From assembly GCA_030683155.1 (NCBI GenBank), contig JAUXMV010000059.1, positions 1 to 41,546 on the forward strand: a stretch of 41,546 nt of DNA, read 5' to 3'. This document shows positions 17,903 to 27,246 of the stretch, piece by piece. Both the position numbers and the translations under genes were made by a program. Numbering within the stretch: the first letter of the stretch is position 1; each line of letters starts with the position of its first letter. The stretch is from Bacteroidales bacterium (GTDB lineage Bacteria; Bacteroidota; Bacteroidia; Bacteroidales; F082). The notes under the pieces are model-generated. The model had not been told where the DNA came from. It did not search any database and saw only the letters and a list, made by a program, of their open reading frames with translations.

Positions 17903-18645
17903 CAGATCAGGCTGTTATCGGCTCTTGTGGTTAGCTCTCTTTCCATTTTTTCGACGATTGGCACGAGAATCAGATCTTCAATATGCGCGTGATTGTTGAG
18001 ATCCTTTTCAAGTTCAAAAAGCTCATGAAGGATTACATTCAGGATCCGGCTGTCTTTTGGTTTTGGTATATACTTAATAATGATGTTTTTAAGGTCAAAT
18101 AGTTTCGCCTCCACATCATCATGATCTTCCTCATAATCATGGATTGAGTACTCTTTGAGCCTTTGAATAAACTCAGCTTCATCATTATTGGTGTCGAGAA
18201 AATGTTCAAGCGCCCTCACATAGGGATAAACAGCTTGCTCCTCCTTGTTTATATGGGTCGTTAATTCAGCTTTATACTGTTGAAAAAAGTCAGAGAGCAG
18301 CTGTTTTATTTCAGGTTCCATTGAATCATCAGATAAAAGCCTTTTGATATAATTTTCAAGCTCAGGAATTTTAAATTCAAGATAATACTGATGTGTTTTT
18401 TGCAGATAATCTACGAGCATTCCAGCTTTGAACTGAAGCATATTACTTACAGGAAAGTATGAAGGATCATGAAAAGTATTTACAATTTCCAAAAAAAACA
18501 GCAATGGAACATCATAATCAGCGCAAACATCCTCGACAGTTTTCTCGCCAAAACCAAGTTGGATGCCAAAACGATTAATAAGATGCAGTAGGTGATGGTT
18601 CAGATGGATGACTTCTGCCATCTTCATGTCTTTATGTATGAGCAT
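17902..18645 (-). CDS. Hemerythrin-domain protein, RIC/ScdA/YtfE-like
   Basis: A 247-residue cytoplasmic protein. Residues about 8-55 resemble the ScdA_N (DUF542) domain but lack the usual paired-Cys/Gly motif; only Cys41 is present. Residues about 78-235 are a hemerythrin HHE four-helix bundle with candidate di-iron ligands His85, His131, Glu135, His175, His207 and His219. The RIC family repairs iron-sulfur clusters after nitrosative or oxidative damage. The paired LuxR-type gene follows with a 1-nt overlap. Its own exact -7 box lies 37 nt before the ATG. Confidence 0.88.
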   Translation of the reverse strand: MLIHKDMKMAEVIHLNHHLLHLINRFGIQLGFGEKTVEDVCADYDVPLLFFLEIVNTFHDPSYFPVSNMLQFKAGMLVDYLQKTHQYYLEFKIPELENYIKRLLSDDSMEPEIKQLLSDFFQQYKAELTTHINKEEQAVYPYVRALEHFLDTNNDEAEFIQRLKEYSIHDYEEDHDDVEAKLFDLKNIIIKYIPKPKDSRILNVILHELFELEKDLNNHAHIEDLILVPIVEKMERELTTRADNSLI

Positions 18646-18681
18646 GCTATTTCTTTAAATGTAATTATCCGTTTGTTGCAG

Positions 18682-18689
18682 CAAAAATA
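18682..18689 (-). promoter_or_regulatory. Probable -7 box for the hemerythrin/LuxR pair
   Basis: TATTTTTG on the minus strand matches TAnnTTTG exactly, 37 nt before the hemerythrin ATG. No TTTG is seen at normal spacing. Confidence 0.4.
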
Positions 18690-18697
18690 CAAAAACA

Positions 18698-19780
18698 TTA
18701 AAGATTCTTTATCCATTGTCTTAAATGAAGTTCTGTATTGACCATGGCGAATGGTTCGGAAATTACTGAAACATGCTCTTTTTCAATGATTTTACTAAGG
18801 TTGACATCGTTCTGAGCCATGAAGTTGAATCGTTTTTTGCCAGACAAATATTGAGCCAGATACGCTTGTTCAGTTTGACCCGGTGTGGGTATCAGTGTGG
18901 CTGATTTGCCGAGTGCAACCAAATCCATAATTGTTGAATAACCTGCCCGAGCTACAATAAAACGGGCATTTCTGATCAAGGATGCAATTTTTATATCGGA
19001 TGCGTGGTTAAGGAATTCTATATTTCCCGTAGCTTCGGGTTGGGTGTTTTCATCAGGAAGTCCGCGTAGAATAGTAGTTTTCAGTTGCAAATATCCTAAT
19101 TGATATAAAAGTATATTTTCAAGTAAGCTTCGCTGTGGTTCAGGGCCTGAAAGCATAATCAGCAAATCAGTTTTTTCAGGATTTTTTTCAATATTTAAGG
19201 CTGAAAAGCGGCTTAATGGTCCTATATAATTCGTTTTAATCCCTTTAAAGACAGGTCTTGACAAATTCCCCGAAAGATTATCATCATCCATGAAGTCGGG
19301 AATCCAGCAAGATGAATACTTTTTGATGCTATGTTTGTTAACAATGTCGAGCAATGGTTTAATAGCAGATAGTGGTTTTGGTGTTTGTATGTGTAACTGA
19401 TGTGTTATGAAAACTGATTCAACTTCATTGCTGTAGGCACCAAAACGGTTGTCAGATATTACTGCATCAGCCTTTGTTTGTTTAACGATTTTTTCCAGAA
19501 AAAAATGGTCTTCCCTGATGCTTTTGAGGATGCCCGGAATCTGTTTTATTACTTCAAAAACCTGTGAATTGCTTTTGCTGTAATGCGGCCTGAAACCAGG
19601 AAATTTGATGAAATCCAAAGATGGAAAAGCTTTTTCGAGCAATGCCATAGGAGCTCCATCGGCAGCAATAATAACCCTTTGGTTTAGCTCAGTTAATATT
19701 TTAATAATCGGAACGCATCGTGTTGCATGTCCAATACCCCAATCAAGAGGGCAAACGAGTATGGTTTTCTTTGAAAACAA
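18698..19780 (-). CDS. Glycosyltransferase, GT28/MurG-like fold
   Basis: A 360-residue GT-B glycosyltransferase. The acceptor-side N-terminus reads VCPLDWGIGHATRCVPIIKI, a glycine-rich loop typical of undecaprenyl/lipid-linked GT28-like enzymes. The C-terminal donor domain has ARAGYSTIMDLVALGKSATL and PTPGQTEQAYLA, as in the GT28 C-terminal family. The start is TTG at 19780: the frame upstream reaches a stop without any ATG, and the first internal ATG would delete the conserved N-terminal loop. It is divergent from dprA with about 50 nt between them. Sugar donor and acceptor are unknown. Confidence 0.85.
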   Translation of the reverse strand: MFSKKTILVCPLDWGIGHATRCVPIIKILTELNQRVIIAADGAPMALLEKAFPSLDFIKFPGFRPHYSKSNSQVFEVIKQIPGILKSIREDHFFLEKIVKQTKADAVISDNRFGAYSNEVESVFITHQLHIQTPKPLSAIKPLLDIVNKHSIKKYSSCWIPDFMDDDNLSGNLSRPVFKGIKTNYIGPLSRFSALNIEKNPEKTDLLIMLSGPEPQRSLLENILLYQLGYLQLKTTILRGLPDENTQPEATGNIEFLNHASDIKIASLIRNARFIVARAGYSTIMDLVALGKSATLIPTPGQTEQAYLAQYLSGKKRFNFMAQNDVNLSKIIEKEHVSVISEPFAMVNTELHLRQWIKNL

Positions 19781-19790
19781 ATTGCTGGGT

Positions 19791-19825
19791 TTTGTACAAA
19801 AGTAATTGTTTTTCGTCTAATTTTG
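19791..19825 (+). promoter_or_regulatory. Divergent promoter region, dprA (+) and glycosyltransferase (-)
   Basis: On the plus strand TTTG at 19791-19794 and TAATTTTG at 19818-19825 are spaced 23 nt, slightly long. The -7 box ends 6 nt before the dprA ATG, so the transcript would be nearly leaderless. On the minus strand TACTTTTG at 19804-19797 is an exact -7 box 16 nt before the glycosyltransferase TTG start. The two elements overlap in one 35-bp segment. Confidence 0.45.
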
Positions 19826-19831
19826 GCCCTT

Positions 19832-20929
19832 ATGTCTGAACAGCTTTTGTATAAAATTGGCCTTACACTTATTCCGGGAGTTGGTGATATTGGAGGCAAG
19901 AAATTGGTAGCATATTGTGGAGGTCCTGAAGCTGTTTTCAGGGAAAAGCGCCGTCAATTGGAGAAGATACCTGGCATTGGGACGCAAACAATTGACAATA
20001 TTGTGAACCAGAATGTGCTCTCAAGAGCAGAAGAAGAGATTGCATTTATCGAGAAAAGGAACATCAGGCCTTTGTTTTATCTTGACAAAGATTATCCGAA
20101 AAGAATGCAGCATTGTGCCGACAGTCCCATGCTGATCTATTATAAAGGAAGCGCAAATCTGAATCAGCAACGAATAATTGGAATCGTTGGCACACGCAAT
20201 GCTTCTGATTATGGCAAGCACTTTTGTGAACGCATTGTTGAGGAACTTATTCCGGATCAGGTTTTGATTGTGAGTGGACTAGCTTATGGCATTGACAGTT
20301 GTGCTCACCGAGCCTCGCTGAAATATGGGATTCCAACAGTTGGAGTACTTGCGCACGGCCTGGACAGAATTTACCCATACAGCAACAAGGGTTTGTCTGA
20401 AAAGATGATCGAAAATGGTGGCTTGTTGACAGAATTTATGAGTCAAACAAATCCCGACAGAGAGAATTTTCCGCGTCGTAACCGCATCGTCGCCGGAATG
20501 ATTGATGCACTTATTGTTGTAGAATCGGCAAAGAGAGGAGGCGCTTTGATTACTGCAGAAATTGCAAATTCATATAGCAGAGATGTTTTTGCAGTGCCTG
20601 GCAGAATAGGCGATACATATAGTGAAGGCTGTAATTATCTGATCAGAATAAATAAGGCTGCATTGCTAGAAAGTGCGGCAAATATCAGATATCTGATGGG
20701 TTGGAATCAGCCAAGTTCATCTGTTTCAGCTCAAACCAAACTCTTCAAGGAGTTCACCCAAGATGAACAGAAAATAATGGATGTTTTTGGCCAGGAAAAG
20801 GAATGTGGTATCGACGATATCATGCTGCGAAGTGAGTTTCCGGCCTCCAAACTGGCCGGACTGCTTCTTACACTTGAGTTTGATGGAATTCTTGTTGCTC
20901 TGCCGGGCAAAAAATACAAGATAGTTTAA
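19832..20929 (+). CDS. dprA: DNA-processing protein DprA
   Basis: A 365-residue cytoplasmic protein that binds incoming single-stranded DNA and loads RecA during natural transformation. The N-terminal HHH pair is visible (LIPGVGDIGGKKL, KIPGIGTQTI). The Rossmann core shows GIVGTRNASDYG, VSGLAYGIDSCAHRASL, NFPRRNRIVAG and the SAKRGGALITAEIA segment. A C-terminal winged helix (DprA_WH; about residues 305-365) ends the protein. I use the ATG at 19832, since a TTG three codons upstream lies within the -7 box. It may work with the HHH protein at 5943-6875, which looks ComEA-like, but they are far apart. Confidence 0.95.
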   Translation: MSEQLLYKIGLTLIPGVGDIGGKKLVAYCGGPEAVFREKRRQLEKIPGIGTQTIDNIVNQNVLSRAEEEIAFIEKRNIRPLFYLDKDYPKRMQHCADSPMLIYYKGSANLNQQRIIGIVGTRNASDYGKHFCERIVEELIPDQVLIVSGLAYGIDSCAHRASLKYGIPTVGVLAHGLDRIYPYSNKGLSEKMIENGGLLTEFMSQTNPDRENFPRRNRIVAGMIDALIVVESAKRGGALITAEIANSYSRDVFAVPGRIGDTYSEGCNYLIRINKAALLESAANIRYLMGWNQPSSSVSAQTKLFKEFTQDEQKIMDVFGQEKECGIDDIMLRSEFPASKLAGLLLTLEFDGILVALPGKKYKIV

Positions 20930-21031
20930 TCGTAAATTTTAGACAGCCTGAATCTTTTGCATTTCAAAAATAGCAATGTCTATGCTTTCCCAAAGTTGTT
21001 GTTATTAGTAAAATTGCTAGACAGAAAACCC

Positions 21032-21712
21032 TCAGAGTCGGGGAGCGGCTTCCTCATCTTTCATGTTTATCGATTTTATTACCAGCAGTAATGAAATCAA
21101 AAGCAGTCCTATACCATATAAAATGAAAATGGTCTGATCGGTAGTCAGGTTAATAAAATAATAAAACCCATGAAAAAAACTGGCAGCACCTAAGGCTGTC
21201 AGGGAGTCAACAAGTCTGTTTCTGCGATGTTTGCCTAGACCGGTAAAAAAGCCTAAAACTACGGCAAAAGCAATGCTGGCAATTGTGTACGAGAAGAGAA
21301 ACTGCATTCCGGTAGGGCGCGAGAAAACGCCTAATGTAAACAGGGGCAAGGCGACAAGTGCAAAGCCCAATGAAATAAAGATGGCGTAAATAATACCATC
21401 AAGTGAACCTTTGAAGCTTTTTCTTTTGAGAAAGTAATAGCGCAAGAAAATAAATTTCCCAAGTTCACTGCCAAAACCTATGATGACAAAAGAGTAGAAT
21501 CCACTTCGCTTAAGGTTTTTCAACATGTCGTAACCCAAAGATTGAGCGACAAAATCAAAAGCAATAATCAGTAATGAAGAGACTGCCCCTAAGGCAATTG
21601 CCTTTAGAATAAGATTCCAGGATTTGATTTCAAAACGAAATTTTAAAAAAGCCATTAGAACAATCACAACCAAAAGTGGTTGACTAATTGAATAAATTAA
21701 ATCAATACTCAT
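21032..21712 (-). CDS. PrsW-like membrane protein (degenerate intramembrane protease family)
   Basis: A 226-residue protein with about 7 transmembrane helices. SELGKFIFLRYYFLKRKSF, then GSLDGIIYAIFISLGFALVA and FFHGFYYF, follow the order of the PrsW motifs (EExxK, the DGI-Y-LGFA segment, and a late HG motif). However, the first catalytic Glu of EExxK is Ser, and the ENIxY/His motif after LGFA is missing. It is therefore either a non-proteolytic relative or a member of a diverged subfamily. The ATG at 21712 is preferred; a TTG at 21748 lies upstream of the probable -7 box. Convergent with dprA, divergent from the C25 peptidase gene. Confidence 0.65.
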   Translation of the reverse strand: MSIDLIYSISQPLLVVIVLMAFLKFRFEIKSWNLILKAIALGAVSSLLIIAFDFVAQSLGYDMLKNLKRSGFYSFVIIGFGSELGKFIFLRYYFLKRKSFKGSLDGIIYAIFISLGFALVALPLFTLGVFSRPTGMQFLFSYTIASIAFAVVLGFFTGLGKHRRNRLVDSLTALGAASFFHGFYYFINLTTDQTIFILYGIGLLLISLLLVIKSINMKDEEAAPRL

Positions 21713-21737
21713 TATATGTTGGTTTAAGGTTTGAGTA

Positions 21738-21745
21738 CAAATATA
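21738..21745 (-). promoter_or_regulatory. Probable -7 box for PrsW-like gene
   Basis: TATATTTG on the minus strand matches TAnnTTTG exactly, 25 nt before the ATG at 21712. The -33 element is not clear. Confidence 0.4.
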
Positions 21746-21993
21746 CAAAGTTTGTAAAGTGATGGATATATTTTCTTTCTTTTAAAAATTAATATTTGGA
21801 ATTGTAGATCATAGCTTGAGATCTCATTTGATTTTTATCATTGTGTTTCCTCAGCGAAGTTTATTTTCTTTTGTACTTGCGGGAAAAACATTTCTTTAAT
21901 TCAATGCTGATTTACATTATTATCCACAAAACCAATGCGATATAATTTAGAATAATTTTAAATACCCAAAATTGCACTTAAGTTTAAGCTTCA

Positions 21994-22027
21994 TTTGTTT
22001 CTACTTTAAATGAGATCGTTACATTTG
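21994..22027 (+). promoter_or_regulatory. Promoter of the C25 peptidase gene
   Basis: TTTG at 21994-21997 and TACATTTG at 22020-22027 are 22 nt apart, and the -7 box ends 44 nt before the ATG. Both elements lie in a 10-bp direct repeat, CATTTGTTTC, at 21992-22001 and 22022-22031. The rest of the 359-nt divergent intergenic region (21713-22071) is AT-rich and shows nothing else. Confidence 0.55.
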
Positions 22028-22071
22028 TTTCCTTAATTCGATTGTTAGTTTTACCTAAACATGTATTCAAC

Positions 22072-25000
22072 ATGAAAAAAATCTACAAAAGTTATTCATT
22101 TTTTATTGTTTCAATAATTTTTATTCTTTTTAGCATAGGCGCAGAAGCCCAGCGAACAGAATTAAAGTTTCAGAGCCCAACAGTAAAGGAAGGCTTTCAG
22201 ATTCAACGCTCTGACGCTGCTTCATTCCGTTTTTCTCACGGTATTCCTGAAATGGCTATCGATGATTTTGATGCCAACGGGTATATGGGTCAGGTGATTG
22301 AGTTAAACAGTATCTATTTACCGGCCAATGCCGGAGCTCCAAATCTGCCCTCCAGCAGTAGGTTTATTGCAGTTCCAAACGGAGCAAAACCAAGATTGGT
22401 TATCAAAAGTTCAAAGAAACAAGTGATTCAAAACATCGATTTATTGCCTGCAGCACCCATTCCGCTTGGCAATGACGACGAACCATTGAAATATGACAAA
22501 GATCTTACAATTTACACCAAAAATGCATTTTTCCCTGCCGAGCCTTTCCAGATTTCAGAAGTGACAAATTTGCGCGGTGTTGAAGCGGTAACGATTGGTA
22601 TCACCCCATTTCAGTACAATCCTGTCACAAAAGAACTCATTGTTTATTATGATATCGATGCAGAGATTGTTTTTGAAGGAGGAAAAGGCTCTTTTGGCGA
22701 TGATCGTTTACGTAGTCAGTGGTGGGATGTAATTCTTGAAGATAACATACTTAACAGCAATGTTTTACCTAAAGTTGATTATGCTGCGAGAACACGTGAT
22801 TTTGCTAACAACAGGGAAGAAGGTTGTGAGTATCTCATCATTATTCCCAACAATCCTGTTTTTGCGCAATGGGCCGACAGCATCAGAGTTTTCAGACAAA
22901 GGCAGGGTATTTTGACAAAAATTGTCAGTTTGACTGAAGTCGGAGGAAACACTGTCAATGCCCTGGAAGCCTATGTCAATAATGCATACAACACATGGAC
23001 GATGCCTCCTTCAGCAATTTTATTGCTTGGCGACTTTAGCACAAATGCAGCCGATGGCATTATATCACACACATTAAATGATCATCCGGGTGGTTACAAT
23101 CCCTACATTTCTGATCATCCTTTTGCAGATGTTTCAGGCAATAACCTGCCTGATATTGTTTTTGCCCGAATCACAGCCCGCAATGCTGCTGAACTTCAGC
23201 ATATGATCAATAAATTTCTGAATTACGAGCGCACACCTCCAACAAGCGCAAGTTTCTATAACAACCCAATTACAGCAATGGGCTGGCAAACAGAGCGCTG
23301 GTTTCAGCTTTGTTCAGAAACTGTGAATGGATTCTGGGAGCATGCACTCGGAAAAAACCCTGTACGCCAAAATGCGATATACTCAGGAACTCCCGGTGGT
23401 GCCTGGTCATCAAATGCAAACACAAGCACCGTAGTAAACTATTTTGGACCTAATGGCTTGAATTATATCCCCGCCAACACTGCGCATCTAACCGATTGGG
23501 GTGGCAATGCAACCCGTGTGAATAACAGTATCAACAGTGGTGCATTTATGTTGCAGCACCGCGATCACGGTATGGAAACAGGATGGGGCGAGCCTTCTTA
23601 TACCAATAACCATATGGGTGGGCTTACAAATCAGGATCTTACTTTTGTGTGGTCAATCAACTGCCTCACCGGAAAATTTAATTATAGCAGTGAGTCGTTT
23701 ACTGAAAAGTTTCATCGTCACAATTTCGGTGCTTTGGGCCTGATAGCAGCCACCGAAGTTTCGTACTCTTTTGTCAATGATGCATTTGTTTGGGGAGCAT
23801 ACGACAATATGTGGCCGCAATTTATGCCTGATTATGGCACAACACCAGCTGAAAGGGGAATTCTTCCGGGCTTCGCCAATGCAGCCGGAAAGTATTTTCT
23901 GCAACAATCAAATTGGCCGTATAACACGGAGCATAAAGCAATTACACATAAGTTGTTTCATCATCATGGAGATGCTTTTATGACTGTTTATTCCGAAATT
24001 CCGCAACTACTCACAGTAAGTCATATGCCTGTTTTGTTAAGTGGATTGGATATTTTTGAGGTAACTGCAAATGCAGGCGCCCTTGTTGCCATCACAGTGA
24101 ATGATGAAATTATTGGGTCAGCTATTGCGAATGGGTCTTCAGTGCAGGTGCCGATAGTGTCGCAATTACCTGGTGCACAGGTTAGGATTACAGTAACCCT
24201 GCAAAATTACTACCGTTATGAACAAATTATTGATTGTATTCCTCCTGATGGCCCTTACATGATTTACAATAGTTATGTTGTGAATGATGCCACCGGAAAT
24301 AACAATGGTTTTGTTGATTACGGAGAAAATATCACACTCGATCTGATCATGAAAAATGTTGGAAGCGATCAGGCTGAAAATGTAACTGTTACTGCCACAT
24401 CTGTTTCACCTGATATCACATTCACGAATGCAACTTTTGATCTGGGAAGCGTTGCTGCTAATTCAACTGTTACCTCAGTAAATGCACTGGAATTCAATGT
24501 TTCAGCATCAATACCAGATAAAACCAATATTCCTGTGCAACTGAATATCAGCAGCGCAACTGAACAATGGACAAGTCAGTTTTTAATTCCTGTAAAAGCT
24601 CCTGATTTTACAGTGGGTACATTTACCATTGCAGACCCACTCGGAAACAATAACAACAGACTTGATCCGGGCGAAACAGTTGAGATCACATTTACTGCTT
24701 CAAATACAGGTCAAAGCGATGTATCTGATGTGACAGGAACATTCTTGTCGAACAGCCCGTTTCTTACAGTTTCAAGTCCGGTTCAACAATTAGGGGCAAT
24801 TTCGGCCGGTCAACAAGTCGCTGTTTCATTTACTGCACAAGTGAGTGGAGGCGCGCCCATAGGTAGTGTTGCCAATTTTGGGTTTAAGATTCAATCCGGA
24901 GCCTACGACGATGAGAAGACTTTTAATGCCAAGATCGGCCTCATCACCGAAGATTTTGAAACAGGGAATTTCAATCAGTTTACATGGACCAACGGTGGCA

Positions 25001-27204
25001 ACCAGCCATGGCAGATAACAAATATTGAGCCCTATAGTGGTGTTTATGCTGCTAAATCCGGCACAATAAGCCACAATCAAACTTCTCAGTTGCTGCTGCA
25101 ATATGATGTTGGAGTAGCTGATACAATTTCGTTCTATTATAAAGTATCCTCTGAAGCCAACTATGATTATCTGCGCTTCTATATCAACAATGTTCAAATA
25201 GCCCAATGGGCTGGAACAGTTAATTGGACGAAAGCCAGTTTCCCTGTTTCGGCGGGTATGAAAACATTCAAATGGGAATATATGAAGGATGGATCAGTTT
25301 CTTCAGGTCAGGATTGTGCCTGGGTGGATGACATTGTTTTTCCTCCGATTATTACAACGATGGCCTGGGCCGGTGCTGATATGATGCTTTGTCCGGGAAG
25401 CAATGCACAATTGAATGGAACTGCAAGCAATTATACAAGTTTGCTATGGACAACAAACGGAACCGGCAGCTTCAATAATGCAACTATTATTAATCCTGTT
25501 TATACACCAAGTGAGGCTGATCAGCAAGCAGGAAGCGTTATATTAACGCTAACAGCCACAGGTACAGGTACAGTAACTGACAATCTTGTGCTGGGATTTT
25601 ATGCGCCTATTACTGCAGATGCCGGAGAGGATATTGCTACATGTGCCTCATCGCAAGAAGTACTGATTCACGGAGCAACAGTTTCGACCACCTCGCTTAT
25701 TGAGTGGTTTACCAGTGGTGACGGAACATTCACAGCGCCAAATAGTCTGCAAACAACCTATTTGCCGGGCCTTCAGGATGTGACAAGCGGTGCTGTTACC
25801 CTTCGGTTTTTTGCCAAAGATGCCGGAGAATGCTTTGCGGCATCTGACAGTTTGATGGTTGAATTTATTCCAATGCCGGAAGTTTTCGCAGGAAACAACA
25901 CAACAATTTGCTCAGGAAACACACTGCTGCTTTCTGAAGCAACAGCTAATAATCATTTATCCGTTGTTTGGACGAGTTCGGGCGATGGTAGTTTTGAAAA
26001 CCAAGCCACTTTAGAAGCTTTGTATATTCCCGGTGAGTCAGATGTTGAAGCTGGAGAAGTAGAGCTTACACTTACTGCTCAAGGCATTGGCGATTGCGAA
26101 GATGTAGTATCTTCATTGATATTAAACTTCTATAGTGCACCAAGTGCAGATGCCGGAGAAGATTTAAGTGTGTGTTCAGGTGGAAACCTTACTTTCATTG
26201 AAGATGCCAAAGCAGCGTTTTTCACTTGTTTAATCTGGACAACAAGCGGTGATGGTGTGTTTAGCGATCCGATAAGCCTTCAGACAGCATACACTACTGG
26301 TCCGGCTGATGATTTAAATGGACAAGTAACACTCTATTTAACTGTTCACGGATTAGGTGAATGTGCAAATGCAATCGACAGTTTATTGATTAATATTCAT
26401 CCTTTACCAACAATTTCGCTCGGTAATGACCAAACAGTGTGTTTTGGACAAGAGGCTACTGTCGAAATGACACTTACTGGCGTATCTCCCTGGACTGTTG
26501 TAATGGCTGAGCCTGACTCAACACATGTGATTGAATCATCTGGCTTTACAATGACAATGACTCCGCAAGCAACAATGCAGCTGGCCGTTGTGTCAGTTTC
26601 TGATGCACATTGTTCAGTTCAGACAAACCAAAATATATGGCTGCATGTAGTACATACTCCATTGCAACCATTGGCTCCTGCAGGTCCTGACTCGGTCGAT
26701 TTTGCCAATGGACTGTCGTCCACCTTCAATCTTACTGAAGTTGAATATGCAGAAAGTTATAATTTTTCTCTGCAGCCCGAAAACGCTGGAAGTGTTACTG
26801 TATCAGACATGGAAGCAACCATCAGCTGGAATATTGATTTCCGCGGTCAAGCCTTGATTAAAGGACAGGCAGTGAATATGTGCGGACTGAGTGAATGGTC
26901 TTCAGCAAAAGAGGTTGCCGTAAAAAGCACAATTGGTATTCCTGAACTTGGCAATCAATCAATACAGTTGTACCCTAATCCAACCAACGGCTTGTTTACA
27001 CTTGAGATTAAGGGATTTGAATCCAGCAAACTGAATATTCAAATAACTGATCTCCTAGGTAGAAAAGTGTTTGCTGAAACAATAAACAATGAATCAGGAA
27101 GCATTCTTCGTCAGATTTCGATGGAAGGAAATGAAAACGGCATCTATTTGTTAACGATTGATAACGGCCAGACAAAAGTTGTTAAAAAGTTAATTCTTAA
27201 ATAG
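22072..27204 (+). CDS. Secreted gingipain-family (C25) cysteine peptidase with Ig/PKD-like repeats and T9SS sorting domain
   Basis: A 1710-residue cell-surface or secreted protease. Order: signal peptide (residues 1-26, ending GAEA), a C25 propeptide-like region (about 30-240), the peptidase C25 domain (about 250-645), an Ig-like post-catalytic domain, two CARDB/DUF11-like domains around GNNNGFVDYGENITL and GNNNNRLDPGETVEI, and an MAM/jelly-roll-like module starting DFETGNFNQFTW. Then come four tandem repeats of about 90 residues, another Ig-like module, and a type A sorting domain (about 1625-1710, QLYPNPTNGLFTLEIKGFES). The catalytic dyad is intact: His499 in QHRDHG and Cys531 in WSINCLTG, 32 residues apart as in gingipains. 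The start is the ATG at 22072; a TTG ten codons upstream spoils the signal peptide. It follows its own promoter and ends before a strong terminator. Confidence 0.93.
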   Translation: MKKIYKSYSFFIVSIIFILFSIGAEAQRTELKFQSPTVKEGFQIQRSDAASFRFSHGIPEMAIDDFDANGYMGQVIELNSIYLPANAGAPNLPSSSRFIAVPNGAKPRLVIKSSKKQVIQNIDLLPAAPIPLGNDDEPLKYDKDLTIYTKNAFFPAEPFQISEVTNLRGVEAVTIGITPFQYNPVTKELIVYYDIDAEIVFEGGKGSFGDDRLRSQWWDVILEDNILNSNVLPKVDYAARTRDFANNREEGCEYLIIIPNNPVFAQWADSIRVFRQRQGILTKIVSLTEVGGNTVNALEAYVNNAYNTWTMPPSAILLLGDFSTNAADGIISHTLNDHPGGYNPYISDHPFADVSGNNLPDIVFARITARNAAELQHMINKFLNYERTPPTSASFYNNPITAMGWQTERWFQLCSETVNGFWEHALGKNPVRQNAIYSGTPGGAWSSNANTSTVVNYFGPNGLNYIPANTAHLTDWGGNATRVNNSINSGAFMLQHRDHGMETGWGEPSYTNNHMGGLTNQDLTFVWSINCLTGKFNYSSESFTEKFHRHNFGALGLIAATEVSYSFVNDAFVWGAYDNMWPQFMPDYGTTPAERGILPGFANAAGKYFLQQSNWPYNTEHKAITHKLFHHHGDAFMTVYSEIPQLLTVSHMPVLLSGLDIFEVTANAGALVAITVNDEIIGSAIANGSSVQVPIVSQLPGAQVRITVTLQNYYRYEQIIDCIPPDGPYMIYNSYVVNDATGNNNGFVDYGENITLDLIMKNVGSDQAENVTVTATSVSPDITFTNATFDLGSVAANSTVTSVNALEFNVSASIPDKTNIPVQLNISSATEQWTSQFLIPVKAPDFTVGTFTIADPLGNNNNRLDPGETVEITFTASNTGQSDVSDVTGTFLSNSPFLTVSSPVQQLGAISAGQQVAVSFTAQVSGGAPIGSVANFGFKIQSGAYDDEKTFNAKIGLITEDFETGNFNQFTWTNGGNQPWQITNIEPYSGVYAAKSGTISHNQTSQLLLQYDVGVADTISFYYKVSSEANYDYLRFYINNVQIAQWAGTVNWTKASFPVSAGMKTFKWEYMKDGSVSSGQDCAWVDDIVFPPIITTMAWAGADMMLCPGSNAQLNGTASNYTSLLWTTNGTGSFNNATIINPVYTPSEADQQAGSVILTLTATGTGTVTDNLVLGFYAPITADAGEDIATCASSQEVLIHGATVSTTSLIEWFTSGDGTFTAPNSLQTTYLPGLQDVTSGAVTLRFFAKDAGECFAASDSLMVEFIPMPEVFAGNNTTICSGNTLLLSEATANNHLSVVWTSSGDGSFENQATLEALYIPGESDVEAGEVELTLTAQGIGDCEDVVSSLILNFYSAPSADAGEDLSVCSGGNLTFIEDAKAAFFTCLIWTTSGDGVFSDPISLQTAYTTGPADDLNGQVTLYLTVHGLGECANAIDSLLINIHPLPTISLGNDQTVCFGQEATVEMTLTGVSPWTVVMAEPDSTHVIESSGFTMTMTPQATMQLAVVSVSDAHCSVQTNQNIWLHVVHTPLQPLAPAGPDSVDFANGLSSTFNLTEVEYAESYNFSLQPENAGSVTVSDMEATISWNIDFRGQALIKGQAVNMCGLSEWSSAKEVAVKSTIGIPELGNQSIQLYPNPTNGLFTLEIKGFESSKLNIQITDLLGRKVFAETINNESGSILRQISMEGNENGIYLLTIDNGQTKVVKKLILK
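25369..26411 (+). repeat. Four tandem coding repeats (about 87 residues each) in the C25 peptidase
   Basis: Units begin near 25369, 25615, 25885 and 26146. Each opens with AGxxxxxC, has a central W(T/F)(T/S)xGxGxF strand, a YxPGxxD-type turn, and ends with a LTLTAxGxGxC-like strand. The two Cys per unit in repeats 2-4 could form a disulfide. They look like Ig/PKD-type spacers between the catalytic part and the sorting domain. The repeats are diverged at the DNA level, so this is an old duplication. Confidence 0.75.
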
Positions 27205-27246
27205 TAAGCTAGACTAATTTAGTCGGTAAATTTATCGAAATACACT

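Noticed and set aside
24826-25206. 126-residue minus-strand ORF
   Set aside because: Antisense inside the C25 peptidase coding sequence and with no recognisable features.
25369-26411. Tandem repeats considered as a CRISPR or DNA repeat array
   Set aside because: The repeats exist at protein level, are about 260 nt long and diverged; no short identical repeats with unique spacers occur anywhere in the window.
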